Shown: piece by piece, positions 1-8,261 of the stretch
Layout: every line of letters begins with the position of its first letter
Position numbering within the stretch: position 1 is the first letter of the stretch
Assembly (NCBI RefSeq): GCF_030684215.1
Contig: NZ_JAUXOV010000055.1
Location: 49,985-113,984, forward strand
Source: Pseudotabrizicola sp.
GTDB taxonomy: Bacteria > Pseudomonadota > Alphaproteobacteria > Rhodobacterales > Rhodobacteraceae
Reading direction: 5' to 3'
DNA length: 64,000 bases
The notes under the pieces: model-generated
Databases searched by the model: none
Seen by the model: only the letters and a program-made list of their open reading frames with translations
What the model was told of the DNA's origin: nothing
Position numbers and translations under genes: made by a program

Positions 1-149
1 ATCACCCGGCAGGGCGGCAGATGCGGCAGCATATAGTCAAAATCGCCCATGCTCCGGGTCAGCCCGGGCAGACACAGCACCGGTAAACCCTCACCCTGAT
101 CGCTATAGGCCAGCTTTGTGCCATCCTGCGCTTTGAAAAACTGGGTCAT
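1..149 (-). CDS. alpha/beta hydrolase, N-terminal part (cut by window edge)
   Basis: The reverse strand starts with an ATG at 149, preceded by a good ribosome binding site (AGGAG, 6 nt away), and stays open to the window edge, giving 49 residues. The start MTQFFKAQDGTKLAYSDQGEG followed by PVLCLPGLTRS is the typical first strand pair and oxyanion-hole region of alpha/beta hydrolase fold enzymes (the HGxxG-like segment reads LPGLTRS). The catalytic serine, acid and histidine would lie beyond the edge, so the substrate cannot be stated. It is transcribed away from the ABC transporter gene at 420. Confidence 0.75.
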   Translation of the reverse strand, partial: MTQFFKAQDGTKLAYSDQGEGLPVLCLPGLTRSMGDFDYMLPHLPPCRV

Positions 150-251
150 CGGCAGCTCCTTGATCGGGCAGGGGCCTGCGATCCCCCGCCCGCAGGTAAA
201 GCCGATGCGCGCCGCTGCCGCAATATGTCATCCACCGCCCATACTCTGCCT

Positions 252-298
252 GCCGCATTCAATTTGGCAAAACTACTCCCACCGGAGGCATCCGCCGC
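252..298 (+). repeat. dispersed repeat family B, copy 1
   Basis: The stretch GCATTCAATTTGGC / AAAACTACTCCC / CCGGAGGCATCCGCCGC is a variant of a sequence that recurs at 41984-42016 and 57908-57957 (core CATCTTGGC, AAAATACTTCCG, GAGGCATCCGC). It lies in the 270-bp divergent intergenic region between the hydrolase and the ABC transporter. No terminal repeats or coding capacity were seen. Confidence 0.6.
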
Positions 299-419
299 TT
301 GCCCCTCGCGCAGCGCCTGAAAAGCTGGTTATCACCGACAAAACAGGGGCGCGGCAATCGGGGCGCTTGCCCCGGCGGGCCGGGTTGCCTAAACCCGAGG
401 CGCAACAAGGCAGGACGAC

Positions 420-2201
420 ATGGCACGCACACCCACAGTCACCGAAGACCGCGCGAAATCAAAACAGGTCAGCGCCCTCGCAGGCTTGCTGCCTTTCCTG
501 ATGCCGTATCGCCGCCTGTTGCTGCTGGCCTTGCTGGCCCTGATCCTGACTGCCGCTGTCAGTCTGGTGTTGCCGCTGGCCGTGCGGCGGGTGGTGGATA
601 ACTTCAACGCCGATGTGGTCATTCTGGACCAATACTTCGGCGCCGCCATCATCATTGCCGGGCTGTTCGCATTTGGCTCTGGCATGCGCTACTATCTTGT
701 CACCCGTCTGGGTGAACGCGTGGTGGCCGACATCCGCCGTGCGCTGTTTGACCGGGTGCTGATGCTGTCGCCGGCGTTTTATGAGCGGATCATGACCGGC
801 GAGGTGCTCAGCCGCATCACCACCGACACCACGCTGATTTTGTCGCTGATCGGCTCCTCCATTTCGATTGCACTGCGCAACAGCCTGATTTTGTTGGGTG
901 GTCTGGTCCTGATGCTGTTGACCTCGGCCAAGCTGGCGGGGCTGGTGCTGCTGATCGTGCCTGTGGTTGTGGTGCCGATCATCGTGCTGGGCCGCCGTCT
1001 GCGCAAACTGGGGCGCGAAAATCAGGACTGGATCGCGAATTCTTCGGGCTCGGCCTCCGAGGCGCTGTCATCTGTCCAGACCGTACAGGCCTTCACGCAT
1101 GAGCCGCAAACCCGCGCTGCCTTTGCCGAGGTGACCGAAAAAAGCTTTCTGTCAGCCAAAACCCGCATCGGCACCCGTGCCGTGCTGACGATCTTTGTGA
1201 TCTTTCTGGTGTTTACCGGCATCGTTGGTGTGCTCTGGATGGGCGCGCGCGACGTGCGCGCCGATGTGATGACGGCAGGCGAACTGATCCAGTTCGTCAT
1301 CTATGCCATCATGGTCGCGGGATCGGTCGGTGCGCTGTCGGAAATCTGGGGCGAATTGCAACGCGCCGCAGGTGCGACCGAGCGTCTGGTCGAACTTCTG
1401 CACGCCACCGACCCGGTGAACGACCCCGCCACACCCGTCGCCCTCCCCAAACCCGTTCGCGGCGAGATCCGCTTTGATGCCGTCACCTTCCGCTATCCGG
1501 CCCGGCCCGAAACCTCTGCCCTTGAGAGCGTTACGCTGCACGTCCAGCCCGGTGAAACTGTGGCGCTTGTTGGCCCTTCTGGCGCGGGAAAGACGACGAT
1601 TTTGCAACTTCTGCTCCGGTTTTACGATCCGCAACAGGGCAGCGTCACCCTTGACGGCATCGATCTGCGTGACCTGACCCGCGGCGATTTCCGCCAGTCT
1701 TTGTCGCTGGTGCCGCAGGATCCGGTGATCTTTGCCGCTTCCGCTCGCGAAAACATCCGCTTTGGCCGACCAGAGGCGACCGATACAGAGGTGGAAGCCG
1801 CCGGGCGCGCTGCCGCCGCGCATGATTTCATTGCCGCCTTGCCACAAGGCTATGACACCTATCTTGGCGAGCGCGGCGTTATGCTGTCGGGCGGCCAGAA
1901 ACAACGCATCGCCATCGCCCGCGCCATTTTGCGTGACGCGCCGGTTCTGCTGCTGGATGAAGCGACCAGCGCGCTGGACGCAGAATCCGAACGACTGGTG
2001 CAGGCCGCCGTGGAAACCCTTGCGCAAAACCGCACCACTCTTGTCGTGGCTCACCGTCTGGCCACCGTCAAACGCGCCGACCGGATCATTGTGTTTGATC
2101 AGGGCCGTATTGTGGCGCAGGGCAAGCATGATGATCTTGTCCGTGATGGCGGCCTTTATGCACGGCTTGCGCGGTTGCAATTCACCGATGGCGCGGCCTG
2201 A
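420..2201 (+). CDS. ABC transporter, fused transmembrane and ATPase domains (exporter type)
   Basis: 593 residues with an N-terminal six-helix membrane domain (about 25-320) and a C-terminal nucleotide-binding domain. Walker A GPSGAGKT is at 385-392, the signature LSGGQ at 489-493, and Walker B VLLLDE at about 509-514, followed by the D-loop SALD and an H-loop AHR. This half-transporter plan, which works as a homodimer, is that of MsbA/LmrA-type exporters and of many lipid or drug exporters; the cargo is not readable from sequence. The ATG at 420 has an upstream AAGGCAGG. It stands alone, with a divergent hydrolase upstream and the BON-LysM gene 135 bp downstream. Confidence 0.9.
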   Translation: MARTPTVTEDRAKSKQVSALAGLLPFLMPYRRLLLLALLALILTAAVSLVLPLAVRRVVDNFNADVVILDQYFGAAIIIAGLFAFGSGMRYYLVTRLGERVVADIRRALFDRVLMLSPAFYERIMTGEVLSRITTDTTLILSLIGSSISIALRNSLILLGGLVLMLLTSAKLAGLVLLIVPVVVVPIIVLGRRLRKLGRENQDWIANSSGSASEALSSVQTVQAFTHEPQTRAAFAEVTEKSFLSAKTRIGTRAVLTIFVIFLVFTGIVGVLWMGARDVRADVMTAGELIQFVIYAIMVAGSVGALSEIWGELQRAAGATERLVELLHATDPVNDPATPVALPKPVRGEIRFDAVTFRYPARPETSALESVTLHVQPGETVALVGPSGAGKTTILQLLLRFYDPQQGSVTLDGIDLRDLTRGDFRQSLSLVPQDPVIFAASARENIRFGRPEATDTEVEAAGRAAAAHDFIAALPQGYDTYLGERGVMLSGGQKQRIAIARAILRDAPVLLLDEATSALDAESERLVQAAVETLAQNRTTLVVAHRLATVKRADRIIVFDQGRIVAQGKHDDLVRDGGLYARLARLQFTDGAA

Positions 2202-2336
2202 GGGGGAAGCCAACCCTGCTTTTCCCCGCCGACCCCGGCACAGTGTCATTGCGCTTTGATCCTCACGCGCCATACTGCGCGCCAATGCCTCTGGCACCTA
2301 CGTCCGGGGCGATAAAGCTGGGTAGAGGAGTATCCG

Positions 2337-2765
2337 ATGGGAATGTGGAGTTTCGTGAAAGACGCGGGCAAATCGCTGTTTGGTGGCAAGGCAGAGGCGG
2401 CAACCTTGCCAGAGCCAGAGGCGCTGAAGACTGAACTCAAGGATCTGGGGCTTGATGCTTCCGGGCTTGAGATCAAGGTCGATGGTGACAAGGTCACCGT
2501 GGAAGGCAAAGCCGTGTCGCCCGAGATGAAGGAAAAGGTTATCCTTGCCGTCGGCAATGTGGCGGGTGTGGCTTCGGTCGAGGCTGAAGCCGATGGCGAT
2601 GAGCCAACATTCCACACCGTGCAAAAGGGTGAAAACCTGTCGGTGATCGCCAAGGCCACGCTGGGCAGCGCCAACCGCTACATGGAAATCTTTGAGGCCA
2701 ACAAGCCGATGCTGAAGCACCCTGACAAGATCTATCCCGGTCAGATGCTGCGCATCCCGGCCTGA
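2337..2765 (+). CDS. kbp: BON-LysM protein, Kbp/YgaU family
   Basis: 142 residues. The start MGMWSFVKDAGKSLF, a central BON domain (about 30-85, with KVTVEGKAVSPEMKEK and VGNVAGVASVE) and a C-terminal LysM domain (about 90-140, FHTVQKGENLSVIAK to YPGQMLRIPA) match the layout and length of E. coli Kbp (YgaU), a cytoplasmic potassium-binding protein of about 149 residues. No signal peptide is present, which fits a cytoplasmic role rather than peptidoglycan binding. A clear GAGGAG lies 6 nt before the ATG, and a strong terminator follows the stop, so it is a single-gene unit. Confidence 0.9.
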   Translation: MGMWSFVKDAGKSLFGGKAEAATLPEPEALKTELKDLGLDASGLEIKVDGDKVTVEGKAVSPEMKEKVILAVGNVAGVASVEAEADGDEPTFHTVQKGENLSVIAKATLGSANRYMEIFEANKPMLKHPDKIYPGQMLRIPA

Positions 2766-2785
2766 TCTGCGCCGGTCAGCTTGTG

Positions 2786-2816
2786 AAAGGCGGTCCTTCA
2801 GGGGCCGCCTTTTTTT
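2786..2816 (+). terminator. rho-independent terminator after the kbp gene
   Basis: The hairpin AAGGCGG / GGCCGCCTT is followed by seven T residues, 20 bp after the stop of the BON-LysM gene. Confidence 0.85.
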
Positions 2817-2943
2817 ACAGACTGGCCCCGGTTTGACGTTGCGTTTTGATCCACAGCTGCGGCTTGGCAAATACCGCTTTTGCCCACATTGTAGGTGGCA
2901 GGGATAAAAGACCCCCCATCAACGGGGTCATAGGGAGGATACT

Positions 2944-4833
2944 ATGGGGACTTTCGTCACCCGCGAAGATATCGCGGCGACCGAGGCTGAAATGTCATGG
3001 GCTGATCGCCCGGTGGCACGCACGATGTATGAATTCATCAGCGGCACAAAGGCCGCTCATGGCGCGCGCCCGGCTGTCAGCTACCAGCTGCTCTCTGGCC
3101 CCGAAACCAAGAGCGAAACCCTTACCTGGGCCGAGTTGCACGCGCTGACCACGCAGGCCGCCAACCTGTTCCGCAGCCTTGGCGTGGGCGAATCCGATGT
3201 GGTGGCCTATGTCCTGCCCAATGCGCTGGAAACCGTGGTCACCCTGATCGGCGGCGCGGTCGCGGGTATCGTCAACCCGATCAATCCACTGTTGGAGCCT
3301 GAGCAGATCAGTGCCATCCTGCGTGAGACCAAGGCCAAGGTCGTGGTCACGCTCAAACCCTTCCCGAAAACCGACCTGCCGCAAAAGGTGGCCGAAGCGG
3401 TGCGTCACGCGCCAACGGTGAAAACCGTGTTGGAGGTCGATCTGGTGCGCTACCTGTCGGGTGCCAAGAAGTTTATCGTGCCGCTGATCCGGCCGAAAAA
3501 TCCGATCAGCCACAATGCCAATGTCAAGAATTTCATGACTGAACTGGCGCGCCAGCCGTCAGACCGCCTGACCTTTGCAGACGAGCCGCGCGACCGAGTT
3601 GCCGCATATTTCCACACCGGTGGCACCACCGGTATGCCAAAGGTCGCCCAGCACAAGGTGTCGGGCATGGTCTATAACGGCTGGCTTGGTCAGCAGTTGT
3701 TGTTCAAGCCCAATGATGTGGCAATGTGCCCGCTGCCGTTGTTCCATGTGTTTGCCGCCTATCCGATCCTGATGGGCATGATCGCATCGGGCGCGCATGC
3801 GGTGTTCCCGACCCCTGCTGGCTATCGCGGCGACGGGGTGTTTGACAACTTCTGGAAGTTGATCGAACGCTACAAGGCCACCTATATGATCACCGTGCCG
3901 ACCGCGCTTTCGGCGCTGATGCAGCGCCCGGTCAACGCCGACATCTCGACCTTGCGCAACGCGTTTTCCGGCTCATCGCCCCTGCCGATCGAGCTGTACA
4001 ACCGCTTCAAGAAAGAAACCGGGATCGAGATTATCGAAGGCTATGGCCTGACAGAATGCACCTGCCTTGTGTCGATCAACCCGCCCGATGGCGTAAAGAA
4101 AATCGGCTCGGTCGGCATGCCCTTTCCCTATACCCACGTCCGCATCCTGCACAAGAACGGCGAGGGCTTTCGCGAATGTGGCGTGGATGAGGTGGGTGAA
4201 ATCTGTGTCGCGAACCCCGGCGTATTTGAAGGCTCGACCTATACCGAAGTCGACAAGAACAAAGACCTCTTTGCCGAAGGCCGGTTCCTGCGCACTGGCG
4301 ATTTGGGCCGCATCGACGCCGATGGGTATCTGTTCATCACCGGCCGCGCCAAGGATCTGATCATTCGCGGCGGCCATAACATCGACCCCGCAATCATCGA
4401 AGAAGCGCTTATGGGCCATGAGGCGGTCGCCGTGGTCGGTGCCATCGGCCAACCCGACGCGCATTCAGGCGAACTGCCTGCGGCTTACGTCGAACTGGTC
4501 AAAGGCTCCAATGCAACTGTGGCCGATCTTATGGATTATGCCACCAAACACATCCACGAACGCGCCGCCCTGCCCAAGCATATCGAGATTCTGGTGGAAG
4601 TGCCCAAAACCGCCGTGGGTAAGGTGTTCAAACCCGACCTGCGCCGCATGGCCATCACCCGCATCTATGACGAGGCGCTGGCAAAAGCCGGTATCCCGGC
4701 CAGCGTGGCGATGGTGGCCGAGGATAAAAAACGCGGCCTTGTGGCAAAGCTTGTCAAAACCGGCCCGGTCGATGACGCAAAGGTCACCGAAGTGCTGGGC
4801 GGCTTTACCAACCCGTGGGACTGGGCGGCGTAA
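2944..4833 (+). CDS. acyl-CoA synthetase (AMP-forming)
   Basis: 629 residues of the ANL (AMP-binding) superfamily. The phosphate-binding loop HTGGTTGMPK starts at residue 224; GYGLTE lies in the adenylate-binding part at about 360, TGDLGRID near 455 and the C-terminal catalytic lysine region KTAVGKVFK near 555. It should activate a carboxylic or fatty acid to its CoA thioester via an acyl-AMP. Chain length specificity cannot be read. The ATG at 2944 is preceded by GGGAGG at a proper distance. A short hairpin (GACCCC/GGGGTC, about 2910-2929) lies just before the binding site. It is monocistronic. Confidence 0.85.
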   Translation: MGTFVTREDIAATEAEMSWADRPVARTMYEFISGTKAAHGARPAVSYQLLSGPETKSETLTWAELHALTTQAANLFRSLGVGESDVVAYVLPNALETVVTLIGGAVAGIVNPINPLLEPEQISAILRETKAKVVVTLKPFPKTDLPQKVAEAVRHAPTVKTVLEVDLVRYLSGAKKFIVPLIRPKNPISHNANVKNFMTELARQPSDRLTFADEPRDRVAAYFHTGGTTGMPKVAQHKVSGMVYNGWLGQQLLFKPNDVAMCPLPLFHVFAAYPILMGMIASGAHAVFPTPAGYRGDGVFDNFWKLIERYKATYMITVPTALSALMQRPVNADISTLRNAFSGSSPLPIELYNRFKKETGIEIIEGYGLTECTCLVSINPPDGVKKIGSVGMPFPYTHVRILHKNGEGFRECGVDEVGEICVANPGVFEGSTYTEVDKNKDLFAEGRFLRTGDLGRIDADGYLFITGRAKDLIIRGGHNIDPAIIEEALMGHEAVAVVGAIGQPDAHSGELPAAYVELVKGSNATVADLMDYATKHIHERAALPKHIEILVEVPKTAVGKVFKPDLRRMAITRIYDEALAKAGIPASVAMVAEDKKRGLVAKLVKTGPVDDAKVTEVLGGFTNPWDWAA

Positions 4834-4849
4834 CCCGAACCGCGGCTAC

Positions 4850-4900
4850 TCATTTTCTGTTCAAAAATATCCCGGGGGGGCGGGGGGCTGGCCCCCCGCT
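4850..4900 (+). repeat. dispersed repeat family A, copy 1
   Basis: The sequence CATTTTCTGTTC, then AAAAATATCCCGGGG, then a G/C-rich inverted repeat (GGGGGGCTGGCCCCCC) matches copies at 54051-54098 and 59315-59363 (inverted). It is located just after the acyl-CoA synthetase stop. The inverted repeat could serve as a factor-independent transcription stop for the genes that converge here, although there is no T-run. Confidence 0.7.
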
Positions 4901-4931
4901 CTGCCCTTGGCCAAGATTCCGCCCTCTGCCA

Positions 4932-5624
4932 TCACTCACGGACATTCAGCCGGTGGAACAGATGGGTGAATGTCGCCGCCCCCAGAACCGGGATCAGAAG
5001 GTTGAGAAAGGGCACCGACAACGGTGCGGCCATCAGCGTGCCTGCAATCCAGACCTTGCCCCAATGCCGCTTGCGCAGCGCTTTTGCGCCTGCGCGCCCC
5101 AATCTCCGCATCGCGACAAGGGTGAAATATTCCCGCCCCAAAAGCAGCCCGTTTACCAGCCAGAACACTATCGGAATAAACGGCCCGGCAAAGGCATACA
5201 GGATCAGCGCCAGCGTGTTGACTGCGATCAGCAGGGCAAAGAAATTCGCGGCATCGACCAGCGCATCGCCCAGCGGTAGCCGGGGCACCGGCGGCAGCGC
5301 GGGGTAGTGCCGGTCCTCCACCGCCTGCGCCACGTCTTCCAGAAACAGGCCGGTAAAGGCCGAGGCTACCGGCATCATCAAAAACACCGACAGCCCGATC
5401 ATGAACAGCGCCGATCCCCATGACAGCAGCGTATCGAGGCCTCCGACGGGGCCGACAAAGGGAATGTCGATCGCGTCGGGCGTAAAGGTCTGGATCAAGG
5501 CAAGAAAGCCTGCATAGACCGCGACCAGCAAGGCCAGCGACAACATAACCCCGATCAGCATGACCCGCCGGAACGGCTTGTCGCCTAATTGCAGCAGGGC
5601 CTTCAGGAAATCCCCAAGGATCAT
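4932..5624 (-). CDS. EI24/CysZ-like integral membrane protein
   Basis: 230 residues with about four long hydrophobic segments (about 20-45, 65-90, 130-160 and 195-220). The motif FTGLFLEDVAQAVEDRHYP and the overall pattern match the EI24 domain family that includes the sulfate permease CysZ. Whether it transports sulfate is not shown by the sequence, since no cysteine biosynthesis genes are near. It starts 1 nt after the stop of the nitroreductase gene on the same strand, so the two are probably co-transcribed. Confidence 0.75.
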   Translation of the reverse strand: MILGDFLKALLQLGDKPFRRVMLIGVMLSLALLVAVYAGFLALIQTFTPDAIDIPFVGPVGGLDTLLSWGSALFMIGLSVFLMMPVASAFTGLFLEDVAQAVEDRHYPALPPVPRLPLGDALVDAANFFALLIAVNTLALILYAFAGPFIPIVFWLVNGLLLGREYFTLVAMRRLGRAGAKALRKRHWGKVWIAGTLMAAPLSVPFLNLLIPVLGAATFTHLFHRLNVRE

Positions 5625-5625
5625 T

Positions 5626-6198
5626 CTAGCCCCAGCTTACCAGTTTGGCCACATCCGGGCGCGGGCGGTCGGGGGCCATCGGGGTCGGGGTGGCGATATG
5701 GATGATCCCGGCCACCGTCTCATGCTCTGCGCAGCCAAAGGCCTGAGCGCGGAATTCGGCATCATGCGAGGGCCAGCCCGACAGCCAGCACACGCCCCAG
5801 CCCGCCGCTGTGGCGGCATGGACGACATTCATGCACAACGCCCCCGCTGACAGCACCTGTTCGGCCAACGGCACCTTTTCGGCGGCTTTGGGTGATGAGA
5901 TCACCACCACCGCCAATTGCCCGCGATCAAACTGGCCCCGGCCTTTTTCGATCTTTTCGGCGTCGCCGCCCATCGCCTGCGCGCGCGCCTCGGCCAGATC
6001 GGCCAGCCGCGCCATGGCGGCGCGGTCCAGCACGATCATCCGCCACGGTTCCAGCTTGCCATGATCGGGCACACGCAAAGCAAGGCTCAGGATTTTCAGG
6101 ATCTGATCGCGGTCCGGCACCGGGGCGGTAAAGGTCTTTGCCCCCGGTGATTGGCGCAGGGCCAGATAGTCAAGGACGGCGGGATTTGGGTCGGGCAT
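5626..6198 (-). CDS. nitroreductase family protein
   Basis: 190 residues from the ATG at 6198, chosen because GGAGA lies 5 nt upstream and the N-terminus MPDPNPAVLDYLALRQS is that of the family; an in-frame extension to 6327 has no such support. The sequence shows the flavin-binding features of FMN-dependent nitroreductases of the YdjA type: a basic and serine-containing first helix, VPDHGKLEPWRM (residues about 35-47) and AAGWGVCWLSGWPSHD. It likely reduces nitro compounds or quinones with NAD(P)H; the natural substrate is unknown. First gene of a two-gene unit with the EI24 gene. Confidence 0.85.
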   Translation of the reverse strand: MPDPNPAVLDYLALRQSPGAKTFTAPVPDRDQILKILSLALRVPDHGKLEPWRMIVLDRAAMARLADLAEARAQAMGGDAEKIEKGRGQFDRGQLAVVVISSPKAAEKVPLAEQVLSAGALCMNVVHAATAAGWGVCWLSGWPSHDAEFRAQAFGCAEHETVAGIIHIATPTPMAPDRPRPDVAKLVSWG

Positions 6199-6319
6199 CT
6201 GTCTCTCCGGTCTGTGTAGGGTGCAGGCTATGCGCTTGGCAGGGGAAATTCCAGAGCCGGGCTGTCGCTTGCGCAGTGGCACGCTCTGCGGCAGACTTGC
6301 GCCAGCACAAAGGAGCAGC

Positions 6320-6574
6320 ATGACCAAGGGTTTGTGGGCGCATCTTGCCGCGCCGGGGGCGGAGTTTCATGTGCGGGCAACGCCGCGTGCCCGTCAGCCG
6401 GGCTTGTCGTTTACGGGCGGCAAGTTCCAGATCGGCGTGACCGCTCCGGCGGATGACGGCCGCGCCAATGCCGCCGTGACCGAGACGCTCGCCCATGCGC
6501 TTGGAGTGGCCAAGACGCGCCTGACCCTTGTGCGCGGGGTCATATCGCGCGACAAGACCTTCCGGCTTGATTGA
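6320..6574 (+). CDS. DUF167 (YggU) family protein
   Basis: 84 residues from the ATG at 6320, which follows AAGGAG at 6 nt; longer in-frame starts lack a ribosome binding site. The family hallmark is seen: VRATPRARQPG, then APADDGRANAAVTETLAHALGV and LTLVRGVISRDKTFRL. Proteins of this family are small, conserved and of unknown function. It is divergent from the nitroreductase gene and is followed 23 bp later by the membrane protein gene at 6598. Confidence 0.85.
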   Translation: MTKGLWAHLAAPGAEFHVRATPRARQPGLSFTGGKFQIGVTAPADDGRANAAVTETLAHALGVAKTRLTLVRGVISRDKTFRLD

Positions 6575-6597
6575 ACCAAAGGCGAAAGGGCCATCTG

Positions 6598-7035
6598 ATG
6601 TCGCAGCTTCCGGCTATATTGGTCATCCTTTTGGGGGGGGTTGCCCTTGCCGTTCAGGCACCACTGAACGGCGCTTTGGGGCGCACGCTTGGCTCGGCCC
6701 TGCCTGCGGCTGCGGTGTCGTTTGCGGTCGGCTTCATTGCGCTGCTGGTGCTGAGTTTTGCCAGTGTGGGCAATCCCTTTGCCCGGCTGGGTGCGGTGCC
6801 ATTGTGGCAATGGGCAGGCGGGTTTCTGGGGGCTTACTACGTCTGGTCGGTGGCTTGGGGCGTGCCGATGCTTGGGGTGGTCACAGCCATGGCGGCCCTT
6901 GTTCTGGGTCAGATGGCCGGGGCTTTGCTGTTGGATGCCGTCGGGGCCTTTGGCGTGCCAGTGCAGCCCATAAGCCTGACCCGTGTTCTGGCCGTGGTTC
7001 TGGTGGCCGCAGGGGTGGTGTTGTCGCGGCTTTAG
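6598..7035 (+). CDS. DMT family transporter, YdcZ/DUF606 type
   Basis: 145 residues with five hydrophobic helices and almost no soluble part. The motifs QAPLNGALGRTLGS at about 20-33 and the end VLAVVLVAAGVVLSRL are typical of the YdcZ (DUF606) family, one half of a drug/metabolite transporter fold that works as a dimer. The ATG at 6598 has AAAGGG upstream. Substrate unknown. Probably co-transcribed with the DUF167 gene. Confidence 0.8.
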   Translation: MSQLPAILVILLGGVALAVQAPLNGALGRTLGSALPAAAVSFAVGFIALLVLSFASVGNPFARLGAVPLWQWAGGFLGAYYVWSVAWGVPMLGVVTAMAALVLGQMAGALLLDAVGAFGVPVQPISLTRVLAVVLVAAGVVLSRL

Positions 7036-7048
7036 GGATTCCGTAGTC

Positions 7049-7291
7049 TTAAGGCTTTCCGGGCCGCTCCAACCGGTAGCTGCCTTCGGGAAGGTCCAGC
7101 GCTGCCGCCAGATCGGCCAGTTGCCCCATCGACAGGCTGATGCGGACGACATCGCCTGACAGCGGGTCTTCTTGTTCCAGAACCACGCATTCTTCGAAGG
7201 CGAGGATCGTCACGTCTTCTTCCAGCCCGTCCGACCCCTCATCAATCAGGGTGATCACGGTCGCGTCAAAGTCGTGTTCAATGGTAAACAT
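7049..7291 (-). CDS. small acidic protein of unknown function
   Basis: 80 residues, acidic, with no membrane segment (MFTIEHDFDATVITLIDEG... to LPEGSYRLERPGKP). It has the look of a short conserved cytoplasmic protein, but I do not recognise a named family. It converges with the YdcZ-type gene (13 bp between stops), and its start region faces the M48 peptidase gene 171 bp away. Confidence 0.65.
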   Translation of the reverse strand: MFTIEHDFDATVITLIDEGSDGLEEDVTILAFEECVVLEQEDPLSGDVVRISLSMGQLADLAAALDLPEGSYRLERPGKP

Positions 7292-7462
7292 GAGTTAAGA
7301 TTAGACCTGTGGCGGGCGAAAGCGCAATGGGGATATTGGTGGGCAGCCCGGCTCGTTGCCGTGGCTGCGCAACTTGGCGTGAAGTGCCGCACAGGCTCTT
7401 TCGTCTGCCGGTTCACCTGCTATCTTTGGCGCAAAAATAACGAAGTTCCAAAGGGGCGAGAT

Positions 7463-8200
7463 ATGGGCATTCGGCGTGCATTGGGCATGGGACTCTTGGC
7501 GGCGCTGCTGGCGGCGTGTCAACCTATGGCCTATCCGGCACCCTCCACACCGCCGCCGCCTTCTGTGCAAGCCATCAACGCACCGCTGCCTGATGGCCGG
7601 TTGTCGCCCGAACAGGCGGCGCGCAATTTTGTGGCCGTGGTGGCGCGCGTGGAACCTGTGGCCGAGGCGATGTGCCGCGAACGTCGCCCGCGCAGCAATT
7701 GCGACTTCGAGATTGTGGTGGATGATCGCCCCAACCAGCCGCCGAATGCCTTTCAGACGCTGGACCGTTCAGGGCGGCCCATCATCGGCTTTACGCTGGC
7801 CTTGATCGCGGATGCGCGCAACGTGGACGAAATCGCCTTTGTTGTGGGCCATGAAGCTGCGCATCACATCGCAGGCCACATCCCGCAGGTGCAGCGCACC
7901 GCGACGACCGGGGCCGTGCTGGCGGGGGTACTTGCGCAAGCCTCGGGCGCACCGCCCGAGGCCGTGCGCGCAGCACAACAGATGGGTGCGACCATGGGCG
8001 CGCGCACCTATGCCCGCAATTTCGAGCTGGAAGCCGATGCGCTGGGGGCCGAGATTGCATTTCGGGCGGGCTTTGATCCGGTGCGTGGGGCCGGGTTCTT
8101 TGACCGCCTGCCCGATCCGGGGGACCAGTTTCTTGGTAGCCACCCACCAAACGCGCAACGGGTCGAAGCCGTGCGCCGGGTTGTCGCGGGGCTGCGCTGA
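7463..8200 (+). CDS. M48 family metallopeptidase, lipoprotein
   Basis: 245 residues from the ATG at 7463 (GGGGCGAG upstream). The first 20 residues form a lipoprotein signal ending in the lipobox LLAAC, so the mature protein should be anchored to a membrane by its cysteine. The zinc motif HEAAH is at 130-134 and the third ligand lies in ELEADALGAEIA around 187-190, as in M48 (Ste24/BepA/LoiP-like) peptidases. A role in envelope protein quality control is likely by family. No partner genes are adjacent. Confidence 0.88.
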   Translation: MGIRRALGMGLLAALLAACQPMAYPAPSTPPPPSVQAINAPLPDGRLSPEQAARNFVAVVARVEPVAEAMCRERRPRSNCDFEIVVDDRPNQPPNAFQTLDRSGRPIIGFTLALIADARNVDEIAFVVGHEAAHHIAGHIPQVQRTATTGAVLAGVLAQASGAPPEAVRAAQQMGATMGARTYARNFELEADALGAEIAFRAGFDPVRGAGFFDRLPDPGDQFLGSHPPNAQRVEAVRRVVAGLR

Positions 8201-8261
8201 TCTACATTTTTATGAGGCCGTGGTGTGAGTCCGGCTTTCATGGGCACCTAAAGGGCCCAAT

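Noticed and set aside
6221..6319. N-terminal extension of the DUF167 protein
   Set aside because: No ribosome binding site for the earlier ATG; it would also run into the promoter of the divergent nitroreductase gene.
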